From Gilvirhabdus luticola (lineage in GTDB: Bacteria; Bacteroidota; Bacteroidia; Flavobacteriales; Flavobacteriaceae): a stretch of DNA of 64,000 nt. Positions 16,211 through 24,494 of the stretch are shown here, in pieces (the stretch's first letter is position 1; each line of letters starts with the position of its first letter). The notes under the pieces were generated by a model. The model was given only the letters and a program-made list of their open reading frames with translations. It was not told the DNA's origin and did no database searches. The DNA is taken from assembly GCF_032583975.1 (NCBI RefSeq), contig NZ_JAWHTF010000001.1, one strand, 5' to 3'. The position numbers were made by a program, and so were the translations under genes.

Positions 16211-17377
16211 TTAATCTTGCAATGCTTCAATAGAGTTTTTCAATAATGCCTCTGAATATTTTGGATTATGAACACCTTTACTTTGATCTTCTTCCAAAGT
16301 TTTGTAGTTCCATATCGCTTGAGCGTGACTTACGGGAACTGTAAGTGGATTTGAACTACTTGCATTTTCTCCACTTTCACCAAGGACACTTCCACTTTCA
16401 GAAATATATCCTTTAACTACTAACATATCATGTAAAGTTTGATAATCTGCTCTAAATGCAGTCGTTCCATTCATTGCAATATCTTCAAATTGAGTTGCTG
16501 TCATATCAGTATGACACGCAACACAGGTATTTAGTGTTGGTTCCCAGGTATGTGAGCCATCCGTTCCATCTGTAGTTTCGCCCATATGGCATGACGTACA
16601 TGACGCACCAGTTTTGTGTGTAGATGTACCTCTGCCAGGATATCCCACAGAACCCACATAATTTGCCCCCATAATACCTTCAACCATTGTAGATTGTGGT
16701 CCATGGTGCGGTCCAAAGCGTCGACTAGTAATAATATAATCACCTGTTCCGCTAGGAATTGCATAACTATTTCTAGGTTGGTGACAATTAATACAGGTAT
16801 TGCTTCTTCCTAATGGGTCGGCAGTACTAGTCATATCCAATGTCACAGCAGGGTCAATATATAGATTAATAGGATCAATATTTCTTAATGCATAGTCATT
16901 TCCATCATTTTCAAAATCGAATGACCTATGATTACTATGACAACCTGTACAATTAATTGCAGTTGAAACATCATAACCGTCTGGATGAGCTGATGGAATT
17001 TCATTACCATAAGCGTCTTCAACCGGTTCACCTGTATCGTCGAGTTCAACAAAGAGACCAGATAATAAATCTATATAACCTTGATTGTTGTGACATCTAG
17101 CACAACGTGCACTTTCACCCCTTGCCCAAGAGGTTCCGTTGGCATGACCAGAATTGTAATAAGCAACATGAATTGGATCTCTGTATTCATTTGCATGGCA
17201 ATTGATGCAGACGGCTGCAGAAGCATCTACACCATCTATACCATCAATTCCATCAATTCCATCTATACCATCAATTCCGGCTTGCCCGGGTATAGCCTGA
17301 TATTCGCTAGTACATTGTAAAAACATGAAACAGGATGCGACCAAAAGCAAGGACTTTATTATACCTAAATTTTTCAT
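16211..17377 (-). CDS. Hexaheme cytochrome c lipoprotein with a collagen-like Gly-Ile-Asp repeat
   Basis: A 388-residue lipoprotein: signal ends in LQC (lipid-modified cysteine near residue 22). It is followed by a Gly-X-Y-like tract of repeated G-I-D triplets (residues about 33-50), then six CXXCH haem motifs: CINCH, CARCH, CTGCH, CINCH, CTSCH and CVACH, together with His-rich spacing (HGPQSTMVEGIMG, DGSHTWEP) offering distal ligands. The first gene of the long respiratory operon. By composition it is a multihaem electron carrier or reductase anchored to a membrane; the substrate is not evident. The G-I-D tract is encoded by a 9-bp tandem DNA repeat. Confidence 0.88.
   Translation of the reverse strand: MKNLGIIKSLLLVASCFMFLQCTSEYQAIPGQAGIDGIDGIDGIDGIDGVDASAAVCINCHANEYRDPIHVAYYNSGHANGTSWARGESARCARCHNNQGYIDLLSGLFVELDDTGEPVEDAYGNEIPSAHPDGYDVSTAINCTGCHSNHRSFDFENDGNDYALRNIDPINLYIDPAVTLDMTSTADPLGRSNTCINCHQPRNSYAIPSGTGDYIITSRRFGPHHGPQSTMVEGIMGANYVGSVGYPGRGTSTHKTGASCTSCHMGETTDGTDGSHTWEPTLNTCVACHTDMTATQFEDIAMNGTTAFRADYQTLHDMLVVKGYISESGSVLGESGENASSSNPLTVPVSHAQAIWNYKTLEEDQSKGVHNPKYSEALLKNSIEALQD
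17233..17277. repeat. 9-bp tandem repeat encoding Gly-Ile-Asp/Asp-Gly-Ile triplets
   Basis: Five consecutive 9-bp units of the type ACCATCTAT / TCCATCAAT on the plus strand, within the hexaheme lipoprotein gene just after the lipid-anchor region. The unit length is a multiple of three, so copy-number change would keep the frame and alter only linker length. Confidence 0.85.
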
Positions 17378-17442
17378 ATGATTAGTTTTATATTGTTATA
17401 AGTAGAATATTGGGTTAAATTAAAAGTTTAAAAGAAATTAAA

Positions 17443-17460
17443 ATATGATATTTATCATAT
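17443..17460. promoter_or_regulatory. FNR-geometry palindrome upstream of the hexaheme operon
   Basis: ATATGATA-TT-TATCATAT: 8-bp arms with TT spacer. The core TGATA/TATCA fits the same TGAYAnnTRTCA consensus as the sites at 7432 and 10912. It lies 66-83 nt upstream of the first gene of the operon. At the spacing expected from the other two sites, the minus strand reads TAATTTAA, a weak -7 box. Confidence 0.55.
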
Positions 17461-17583
17461 TTTGGAAATGGAATAGAATATCTGAAAATTGTTTTGTTTA
17501 CAACTGTTCATAACTTTTATCCATATAACCCTATAATTATTCTTAATTTTAAAGTTCTTATTTTTTCAGAAGAAAACAGCTTT

Positions 17584-20500
17584 ATGTATTTAATTTTTGA
17601 TACTGAAACAACAGGTTTACCTAAACGTTGGGATGCGCCAATAAGTGATACTGATAACTGGCCAAGATGTGTTCAAATTGCTTGGCAATTACATGACGAA
17701 CTTGGTAATTGTATTGAACATCAAGATTATTTAATACAACCTGATGGTTTTAATATTCCTTATGATGCCGAGAAAATTCATGGTATTTCTACTGAATTGG
17801 CTCAAGATAAGGGTGCTTCTTTAGTTAAAGTATTGGAAAAGTTTAATCAAGCTTTAAATAAAACCAAGTTTGTTGTAGGTCAAAATGTTGGTTTTGATCT
17901 CAATATTATGGGAGCTGAATTTATTAGGACAGATATTGCCAATAAACTTCAGGAATTACCTGTATTAGATACCTGTACAGAATATACAGCAGAACTTTGT
18001 AAAATTCCTGGAGGAAGAGGCGGAAAATATAAATTACCAACTTTAACCGAACTCCATGAGTTTTTGTTTAATGAACAATTTGAAGACGCACATAATGCCA
18101 CGGCAGATGTGGAAGCCACAGCGAGGTGCTTTTTTGAATTAATCAGAAAGGAAGAATTTACGAAAGAGGAATTAGATGTTCAGCCAGATTATTTTCAAAG
18201 ATTTTCTGAAGCCAATCCTAACGAAATTCAACTTATCGGACTAAAGCATATCAACCTTAAAAAGGAAAGTGCTAAAATAAATCAACAACTTCAAGAAAGA
18301 CAAACTGAAACTATTCTTGATGAAGAAGTTGAACAAAACATTTCAGAATTAGCAGATGTAGATTTTGTACATCTTCATAATCACTCACAATTTTCAATAC
18401 TTCAATCTACCATTAGTATTAAAAACCTGGTGTCCTCAACAGCAAAATATAATATGCCTGCGGTGGCATTGACTGACCATGCCAATATGATGGGCGCTTT
18501 TCATTTTGTAAAGGAAGTTTCTAATCATAACAAAACAGTTAAAGCAGAGAACAGCAAAGCGATTGAACAAGGTAAAAAGCCAGTAGCAAAAGAGATAAAA
18601 CCAATTGTTGGATGTGAATTTTTTGTTTGTGAAGATCATTTAGATAAAACGCGAAAGGATAATGGCTACCAGATTGTGCTGCTGGCAAAAAACAAAAACG
18701 GATATTACAATTTAGCCAAATTGTCATCAATTGCTTACACTCAAGGATTTTATTATGTACCAAGAATTGATAAAAAATTGATTCAGCAGTATAAAGAAAA
18801 TTTGATAGTTCTAACTGGAAATCTTTATGGTGAAGTTCCGAGTAAAGTTTTAAATGTTGGCGAGAACCAGGCTGAAGAAGCCTTGTTGTGGTGGAAAAAT
18901 GAATTTGATGATGATTTATATATCGAGCTGATGCGTCATAATCAAGAAGATGAAAATCGCGTAAATAAAGTATTGATTGAGTTTTCAAAAAAGCATGATA
19001 TTAAGCTAGTAGCAAGTAATAACACCTATTATACAACGCAAGAAGAAGCAAATGCACATGATATTTTATTGTGTGTAAAAGATGGTGAAAAGCAAGCTAC
19101 TCCAATTGGTCGAGGACGTGGTTATCGTTATGGATTGCCAAATAAAGAGTATCACTTCAAATCTTCTGATGATATGAAGTTACTCTTTAAAGATATTCCT
19201 GAAGCAATTACTAATATTCAAGAAGTTGTTGACAAAATTAAGCCTTTTGAATTGGCTCGTGAAGTTTTACTTCCAAAGTTCAAAATTCCAGAAACTTTTG
19301 AAAACGAAGATTCTTATTTAAAACATTTGACCTATGAAGGTGCAAAAAAACGTTATGAAAAACTTACTCCTGAAATAAAAGAACGGATAGATTTTGAATT
19401 AGAAGTTATTAAAAATACGGGTTACCCAGGATACTTTTTAATTGTTGAGGACTTTATTCGAGAAGCCAGAAACATGAATGTATCTGTTGGACCTGGTCGT
19501 GGTTCAGCTGCAGGTTCTGTTGTTGCCTATTGTCTGTGGATAACAAATATAGACCCTTTAAAGTATGATTTACTTTTTGAGCGTTTCTTGAATCCAGATC
19601 GTGTGAGTATGCCAGATATTGATATTGATTTTGATGATGAAGGACGTGGTCGTGTTATGGATTATGTTATTAATAAATATGGAAGTAACCAAGTAGCACA
19701 AATCATTACTTATGGGACTATGGCTGCTAAATCTTCTATTAGAGACACAGCTAGAGTATTAGATTTACCACTCCACGATGCAGATAGAATTGCAAAACTA
19801 ATTCCTACTATGTCTAAACTGAATAAAATTTTTGGTTTGGGAGAAAGTGAATTGAGCAGCAAATTTAGATCTGAAGATTTAATAAAAGTGAACCAGCTTT
19901 TAAATATTGCCGATGGCGAAGATTTGGAAGCTGAAACTGTAAATCAAGCACGTGTACTTGAAGGTTCAGTTCGTAATACAGGAATTCACGCATGCGGTGT
20001 TATTATCACACCAGATGATATTACCAACTTTGTTCCAGTAGCCACAGCTAAAGATTCAGATCTGTACGTCACCCAATTTGATAATTCAGTTGTTGAAGAA
20101 GCAGGTTTGCTTAAAATGGATTTTTTAGGTCTAAAAACCTTGACCTTAATAAAAGACACCGTTAAGATTGTAAAGGCAAAGCACAATATTCAACTTGACC
20201 CTGACAACTTTCCTTTAGATGACGAGAAAACCTATGAGTTATTTCAGAAGGGCGAAACCGTTGGCATTTTTCAGTATGAATCAGCCGGCATGCAAAAACA
20301 TCTTAAGGATTTAAAACCAACTGTTTTCAATGATTTAATTGCTATGAATGCCCTCTATCGTCCAGGACCAATGGAGTATATTCCAAGTTTTATTCGTCGT
20401 AAACATGGTGACGAAAAAATTGAATACGATCTTCCTGATATGGAAGAAACCCTAAAAGATACCTACGGAATTACAGTCTATCAAGAGCAAGTAATGTTAT

Positions 20501-21936
20501 TGTCTCAAAAATTAGCCAATTTCTCAAAAGGTGAAGCCGATGTGTTAAGAAAAGCAATGGGAAAAAAGATATTTTCCTTACTTCAAAAGTTAAAACCTAA
20601 ATTTCTGGATGGAGGCGAGAGTAACGGACATCCACGTGACATTTTAGAAAAAATATGGAAAGATTGGGAAGCTTTTGCCAGTTATGCATTCAACAAATCA
20701 CATTCTACATGTTATGCTTGGATTGCCTATCAAACAGCCTATTTAAAAGCACATTATCCAGCAGAATACATGGCAGCAGTGCTTTCAAATAATATGAACG
20801 ATATTAAGCAGGTCACATTTTTTATGGAAGAATGTAAGCGTATGAAACTAAAAGTACTGGGTCCTGATGTTAATGAAAGTTATTATAAGTTTTCAGTAAA
20901 CAAAGATTACGCTGTTAGATTTGGAATGGGAGCTATTAAAGGTGTTGGACATGGTGCTGTAAAAACTATTGTGGAAAATAGAAAGCAAGACGGCAATTAT
21001 AAATCTATATTCGATTTATCAAAACGTATAGATTTAAGAGCAGCCAATAAAAAGGCCTTTGAAAATTTAGCACTAGCCGGTGGTTTTGATTGTTTCAAAG
21101 AGACACATAGAGCGCAATATTTTCATGACGAAGGAGATGGCATTACTTTTTTAGAAAAAGCCATTCGTTACGGAAGTAAGCATCAGGAAAACGAAAATTC
21201 TGCTCAAGTCAGTCTTTTTGATGATGCAAGCGAAGTTCAAATAGCAGAACCACAAGTACCTCCTTGTGAAGAATGGGGAACTATGGAAAAACTGGCTCGT
21301 GAAAAAGAAGTAGTTGGTGTATATATTTCTGGTCACCCGTTAGATGATTTTAAAACTGAAATGAACACATTTTGCAATGCTAGTTTAGCCTTGCTATCAG
21401 ATTTAGAAGCCTTTGTAAATAAAGAACTCGTTTTTGGTGGAGTGGTTACAGATGTACAGCATCGCGTGAGCAGACAAGGAAAAGGTTGGGCTTTGTTTAC
21501 CGTTGAAGATTATACAGATAGTTATGAATTCCGGATTTTTGGTGAAGAATATTTAAAGTTCAGACACTTTTTAATGAAAAACAATTTTGTGTTCGTCAGG
21601 GTATTTATAAAAGAAGGATGGACCAATAGAGAAACAGGTAAAAAAGGAGAACCAAGAATGCAATTTAATAACTTCCAGTTATTGCAAGATGTTATGGAAA
21701 CCTATGCTAAGAAATTGTCCATTAAACTTAATATCCAAGACATTAAAGAAGAGAAAATAGTTGAACTTAAAGACTTGTTGCATCTACACCAAGGCAATCA
21801 TGCTTTAAATTTTGTGATTTATGATAATTCTGAAAGTATTAAACTGCAATTGCCGAGTAGAAAACAAAAGGTAAAAATTTCACAAGAACTTTTGGATGAA
21901 TTAGAAAATAATGATGTGTTTTATAAGTTGAATTAG
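17584..21936 (+). CDS. dnaE: DNA polymerase III alpha subunit with N-terminal proofreading exonuclease domain
   Basis: The replicative polymerase, 1450 residues from the ATG at 17584 (MYLIFDTETTGLPKRW). The upstream in-frame extension to 17494 gives 30 residues without family character. Order of domains: DEDDh exonuclease (residues about 1-190, motif DTETTG, then FVVGQNVGFDLNIM and HNATADVEATARC); PHP domain starting VHLHNHSQFSILQS (about 261); palm/NTase with GPGRGSAAGSVVAY and catalytic SMPDIDIDFDDEG (about 670-682); fingers; HhH; and OB-fold (LVFGGVVTDVQHRVSRQGKGW). E. coli DnaE has no exonuclease of its own and relies on DnaQ; here the proofreading domain is fused, as is usual in this phylum. 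The pdxH-like gene begins 2 nt after the stop. Confidence 0.95.
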   Translation: MYLIFDTETTGLPKRWDAPISDTDNWPRCVQIAWQLHDELGNCIEHQDYLIQPDGFNIPYDAEKIHGISTELAQDKGASLVKVLEKFNQALNKTKFVVGQNVGFDLNIMGAEFIRTDIANKLQELPVLDTCTEYTAELCKIPGGRGGKYKLPTLTELHEFLFNEQFEDAHNATADVEATARCFFELIRKEEFTKEELDVQPDYFQRFSEANPNEIQLIGLKHINLKKESAKINQQLQERQTETILDEEVEQNISELADVDFVHLHNHSQFSILQSTISIKNLVSSTAKYNMPAVALTDHANMMGAFHFVKEVSNHNKTVKAENSKAIEQGKKPVAKEIKPIVGCEFFVCEDHLDKTRKDNGYQIVLLAKNKNGYYNLAKLSSIAYTQGFYYVPRIDKKLIQQYKENLIVLTGNLYGEVPSKVLNVGENQAEEALLWWKNEFDDDLYIELMRHNQEDENRVNKVLIEFSKKHDIKLVASNNTYYTTQEEANAHDILLCVKDGEKQATPIGRGRGYRYGLPNKEYHFKSSDDMKLLFKDIPEAITNIQEVVDKIKPFELAREVLLPKFKIPETFENEDSYLKHLTYEGAKKRYEKLTPEIKERIDFELEVIKNTGYPGYFLIVEDFIREARNMNVSVGPGRGSAAGSVVAYCLWITNIDPLKYDLLFERFLNPDRVSMPDIDIDFDDEGRGRVMDYVINKYGSNQVAQIITYGTMAAKSSIRDTARVLDLPLHDADRIAKLIPTMSKLNKIFGLGESELSSKFRSEDLIKVNQLLNIADGEDLEAETVNQARVLEGSVRNTGIHACGVIITPDDITNFVPVATAKDSDLYVTQFDNSVVEEAGLLKMDFLGLKTLTLIKDTVKIVKAKHNIQLDPDNFPLDDEKTYELFQKGETVGIFQYESAGMQKHLKDLKPTVFNDLIAMNALYRPGPMEYIPSFIRRKHGDEKIEYDLPDMEETLKDTYGITVYQEQVMLLSQKLANFSKGEADVLRKAMGKKIFSLLQKLKPKFLDGGESNGHPRDILEKIWKDWEAFASYAFNKSHSTCYAWIAYQTAYLKAHYPAEYMAAVLSNNMNDIKQVTFFMEECKRMKLKVLGPDVNESYYKFSVNKDYAVRFGMGAIKGVGHGAVKTIVENRKQDGNYKSIFDLSKRIDLRAANKKAFENLALAGGFDCFKETHRAQYFHDEGDGITFLEKAIRYGSKHQENENSAQVSLFDDASEVQIAEPQVPPCEEWGTMEKLAREKEVVGVYISGHPLDDFKTEMNTFCNASLALLSDLEAFVNKELVFGGVVTDVQHRVSRQGKGWALFTVEDYTDSYEFRIFGEEYLKFRHFLMKNNFVFVRVFIKEGWTNRETGKKGEPRMQFNNFQLLQDVMETYAKKLSIKLNIQDIKEEKIVELKDLLHLHQGNHALNFVIYDNSESIKLQLPSRKQKVKISQELLDELENNDVFYKLN

Positions 21937-21938
21937 CA

Positions 21939-22517
21939 TTGATAGATCCGATTTCTCATTTTCAAAATCTTTTTAATCAACATTTACAAGAGTGCAGGCT
22001 TTCAATTCCACATGCGTGTTGTTTTTCTACAATAGGTTTAGATGGCTATCCTAATTCAAGATTTGTGTCATTAAAAGAAGTCATTGATGAAGGTTTTGTT
22101 ATTACTGGTTCTCTCGACTCTTTAAAAGGAAAAGAGGTAAAAAACAACAATAAAGTAGCTTTGTCTTTTTGGCTGGAGTCAATTTCATATCAAATAAGGA
22201 TTCAAGGAGAAGCTCAACAGATAGGTAAAGATTTAGCTAATAAATATTTTTATGAGCGCAGTAAAGAATCTCAATTGGTTACCTTAATTTCGAAACAAGG
22301 GCAAACAATTGACAATTATTCAAGTTTATTAAAAGAATTAGATAAAGCCTCAATAGCTTATGAAGATAATATTGTTCCAATACCAGAAAGTTGGGGTGGA
22401 TTAATTATAAATCCAATTCGTATAGAATTTTTAATGTTTAAAAAGTCAAGACTTCATCAAAGAGAATTATTTACTAAAGATGATAACAAATGGACTTCAA
22501 GTATTTTGCAACCGTAA
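21939..22517 (+). CDS. Pyridoxamine 5'-phosphate oxidase family protein (PdxH-like)
   Basis: A 192-residue flavin-binding split-barrel protein with the layout of pyridoxine/pyridoxamine 5'-phosphate oxidase. N-terminal DPISHFQNLFNQHL; FMN-binding FSTIGLDGYPNSRFVSLKEV; FVITGSLDSLKGKEVKNNNKVALSFWLESISYQIRIQGEA; ERSKESQLVTLISKQGQ; and the C-terminal PESWGGLIINPIRIEFLMFKKSRLHQRELF, the PNPOx C-terminal dimerisation block. The usual terminal RLxP reads SSILQP here, and it is shorter than classical PdxH (about 215), so a divergent PLP-forming oxidase or a PhzG-like relative is possible. The start is a TTG (21939), 2 nt after dnaE; no ATG is available before the conserved DPxxxF motif. Confidence 0.8.
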   Translation: MIDPISHFQNLFNQHLQECRLSIPHACCFSTIGLDGYPNSRFVSLKEVIDEGFVITGSLDSLKGKEVKNNNKVALSFWLESISYQIRIQGEAQQIGKDLANKYFYERSKESQLVTLISKQGQTIDNYSSLLKELDKASIAYEDNIVPIPESWGGLIINPIRIEFLMFKKSRLHQRELFTKDDNKWTSSILQP

Positions 22518-22524
22518 ATTTAAT

Positions 22525-22845
22525 TTATGAGTCATTTAAGAACCTATCTAAATTATCTAATTTATCATCCCAGAACTGTTCATAGAATTTAATCCATTTG
22601 TTTACTTCTTGAAGTTGTTTAGGGTTTGCATTACAAAATCGTTCTCGACCTTTAGAACCTATATAAACAAGGCCAGCCTCTTCAAGTGTTTTTATATGTT
22701 TTGTAAGACCTTGTCTACTCATATCAAACTGTGATGAAATTTGAGTGATCGATAAAGCTGTACTTGCTAAAACCAAGGCGTGAAATATCTCACGCCTTGT
22801 TGGGTCTGCAATGGCTTTAAAAATTTTGGTTATTTTATCCTGCAT
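22525..22845 (-). CDS. ArsR-family transcriptional regulator
   Basis: A 106-residue winged-helix repressor: IFKAIADPTRREIFHALV (residues about 8-25, the ArsR opening helix), LSITQISSQFDMSRQGLTKHIKTLEEAGLVYIGSKGRERFCNANPKQL (the HTH plus wing). No metal-binding ELCVCD motif is present, so it is of the non-metal class commonly paired with SRPBCC proteins. It overlaps the upstream SRPBCC gene by 11 nt. The inverted repeat at 23328-23353 in front of the pair is a likely autoregulatory operator. Convergent with the PdxH-like gene. Confidence 0.9.
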   Translation of the reverse strand: MQDKITKIFKAIADPTRREIFHALVLASTALSITQISSQFDMSRQGLTKHIKTLEEAGLVYIGSKGRERFCNANPKQLQEVNKWIKFYEQFWDDKLDNLDRFLNDS

Positions 22846-23263
22846 TTACAACTTCTTTTAAATAGGTTGTTAGTTCAGTAATACAATTAATCCAACCACC
22901 ATTAAAGCTCTTGAACATAGCAACAGCAGTTTCTCCAGCATAATTTGAAATACCAGAATGTTCTAAATAGAGTTTTGTGCCATTTTCTGTAGATTCTAAT
23001 TCCCATTTTACTGTAGTTTCAACGTTAGTGTCAGAAACTATCCAAGTATAAATAAGCGTATAAGGATGGGCTTGTTTTACCTCGCCAGTAATAGGTACAC
23101 ATCCGTTTTCTTCACTTGCTGTAAAGGTGTACTGATAACCTTTTTTGGCTTTAAAATCAGCTTTAATAAACCAAGTTGAAATTTCTTCGGCAACTGTAAT
23201 AGCATTCCATACTTTGTCAATAGGATGGTTAAATAGCGCTTCTTTGGTGATAGCATCTTTCAT
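22835..23263 (-). CDS. SRPBCC/AHSA1-domain protein
   Basis: A 142-residue START-like domain protein of the activator-of-Hsp90-ATPase type: opening FNHPIDKVWNAITVAEEISTWFIKADFKAKKGYQYTF and ending FKSFNGGWINCITELTTYLKEVV, the classic AHSA1 hydrophobic-pocket frame. It has no signal peptide and is cytosolic. Pairs of SRPBCC protein plus ArsR regulator are common across bacteria; the ligand is unknown. It is the first gene of a two-gene minus-strand operon, translationally coupled to the regulator. Confidence 0.87.
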   Translation of the reverse strand: MKDAITKEALFNHPIDKVWNAITVAEEISTWFIKADFKAKKGYQYTFTASEENGCVPITGEVKQAHPYTLIYTWIVSDTNVETTVKWELESTENGTKLYLEHSGISNYAGETAVAMFKSFNGGWINCITELTTYLKEVVNAG

Positions 23264-23327
23264 AATTATTCGTTTTTTGTGATTAATAAATTAGTCTTTG
23301 AAGTTGCTAATTTACTAAAATATTTTT

Positions 23328-23353
23328 AATATGCAACTTTTTAGTTGCATATT
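23328..23353. promoter_or_regulatory. 26-bp inverted repeat, likely ArsR-family operator
   Basis: Perfect 11-bp arms AATATGCAACT (23328-23338) and AGTTGCATATT (23343-23353) with a TTTT spacer, 65-90 nt upstream of the SRPBCC start. No T-run in the direction of transcription follows, so an operator is likelier than a terminator. Confidence 0.6.
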
Positions 23354-23467
23354 ATATTTGATTGAAGACATCAAATTGTTACAAATAGATGATTTTATGA
23401 TTAATTAACGTTTCAAAATCTGTAATAACCTCAAACAATGTCATTATAAACAAAACAAATTGTCCGG

Positions 23468-23501
23468 TTGTAAGCTTTGGTAAATATTTTGACTAATTTT
23501 G
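23468..23501 (+). promoter_or_regulatory. Probable trxA promoter
   Basis: The -7 box TAATTTTG at 23494-23501 matches TAnnTTTG. A TTG at 23468-23470 is 23 nt upstream (TTTG at 23476 would be 14 nt). The box ends 39 nt before the trxA ATG. Confidence 0.5.
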
Positions 23502-23540
23502 CGTATTAAATAGAAGTAAAACACAATAAATTAAAATATT

Positions 23541-23858
23541 ATGGCATTAGAAATAACAGATGCAACGTTTGAACAAACGGTATTAAAAAGTGATAAACCT
23601 GTCATGGTCGATTTTTGGGCTGCTTGGTGTGGACCATGTCGAATGGTTGGACCAATCATAGAACAAATAAGTGAAGAATACGATGGTAAAGCTGTTGTAG
23701 GTAAAGTTGACGTTGATGCAAATCAGGAGTTTGCTGCGAAATATGGTGTAAGGAATATACCAACAGTTTTAGTCTTTCAAAATGGAGAGGTAGTAGGTCG
23801 TCAAGTTGGTGTAGCTCCTAAAAATGTATATGCGGAAGCATTAGATTCACTTTTATAA
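23541..23858 (+). CDS. trxA: Thioredoxin
   Basis: A 105-residue classical thioredoxin. Active site W29-C30-G-P-C33 in VDFWAAWCGPCRMVGP; VGKVDVDANQEFAAKYGVRNIPTVLVFQNGEVVGR supplies the cis-Pro (IPT) facing the disulfide. No signal peptide, so it is the cytosolic disulfide reductant for ribonucleotide reductase, peroxiredoxins and methionine sulfoxide reductases. Monocistronic, with its own promoter and the terminator at 23882. Confidence 0.97.
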   Translation: MALEITDATFEQTVLKSDKPVMVDFWAAWCGPCRMVGPIIEQISEEYDGKAVVGKVDVDANQEFAAKYGVRNIPTVLVFQNGEVVGRQVGVAPKNVYAEALDSLL

Positions 23859-23881
23859 TTACAGATATTAAAAGAAATCAT

Positions 23882-23914
23882 AAAAGGTTTGCCATATTGG
23901 TAAACCTTTTTTTA
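23882..23914 (+). terminator. Intrinsic terminator of trxA
   Basis: Stem AAAAGGTTTGCCA / TGGTAAACCTTTT with one G-T pair and a 3-nt loop, followed by TTTATTTT. Confidence 0.88.
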
Positions 23915-23936
23915 TTTTAGGTAAAAATTAGACAGA

Positions 23937-24482
23937 ATGAGTAAAGTAACAAAAACACAGGATTTAATAGACAATAAATTATTAGACGAACGCAAAATAT
24001 TTCTTTGGGGACAAGTAGATGACAAATCTGCAAAGCATGTCATTGACAGATTGATGTATTTAGACGCTCTAGAAGCAAAAGATATTCATCTTTACATTAA
24101 TAGTCCAGGAGGTTATGTCACTTCTGGTTTTGCCATTTACGATTGCATGAAATCCTTAAAAAGTGATGTTTCAACTATATGTACCGGCTTTGCAGCCTCA
24201 ATGGGTTCCATTATACTTTCCGCTGGAGAAAAAGGTAAGCGTTTTATTCAGCCACATGCTAGAGTAATGATTCATCAACCAAGTGGTGGTGCTCGTGGTC
24301 CTGCAAGTGACATTGAAATTACTGCAAAAGAAATCTTATTGACTAAAGAGTTGAGCGCCCAAATTTTAGCAGATAATTGTGGCCAATCTTTAGAAAAGGT
24401 GATGAAGGATTTTAATCGTGACCATTGGATGGGAGCCGAAGAGTCTGTTAAATATGGAATTGTAGATAAGGTTATAAAATAG
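23937..24482 (+). CDS. clpP: ATP-dependent Clp protease proteolytic subunit
   Basis: A 181-residue ClpP. Catalytic Ser88 lies in GFAASMGSIILSAG and His113 in RVMIHQPSGGARG; the third residue is probably the Asp of FNRDHWMGAEESVKYGIVD. NSPGGYVTSGFAIYD is the oxyanion-hole strand region. The protein is shorter than typical ClpP (193-225), with a reduced N-terminal segment and C-terminal end (DKVIK); it could be a second, smaller paralogue rather than the clpX-linked copy, since no clpX or tig is adjacent. The DUF58 gene follows 12 nt later. Confidence 0.93.
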   Translation: MSKVTKTQDLIDNKLLDERKIFLWGQVDDKSAKHVIDRLMYLDALEAKDIHLYINSPGGYVTSGFAIYDCMKSLKSDVSTICTGFAASMGSIILSAGEKGKRFIQPHARVMIHQPSGGARGPASDIEITAKEILLTKELSAQILADNCGQSLEKVMKDFNRDHWMGAEESVKYGIVDKVIK

Positions 24483-24494
24483 AATAATTTGTAA

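Noticed and set aside
17233..17277. Short tandem repeat considered as a CRISPR array
   Set aside because: The unit is 9 bp without spacers and codes for Gly-Ile-Asp within a protein.
7494..17377. Full alternative complex III or polysulfide/nitrite reductase operon
   Set aside because: No molybdopterin-domain subunit, ActD-like subunit or NrfA-type CXXCK haem site is present, so these names would overstate the case.
18539..18988. Open frame on the minus strand inside dnaE
   Set aside because: It is the shadow of conserved dnaE sequence, with low-complexity content and no partner signals.
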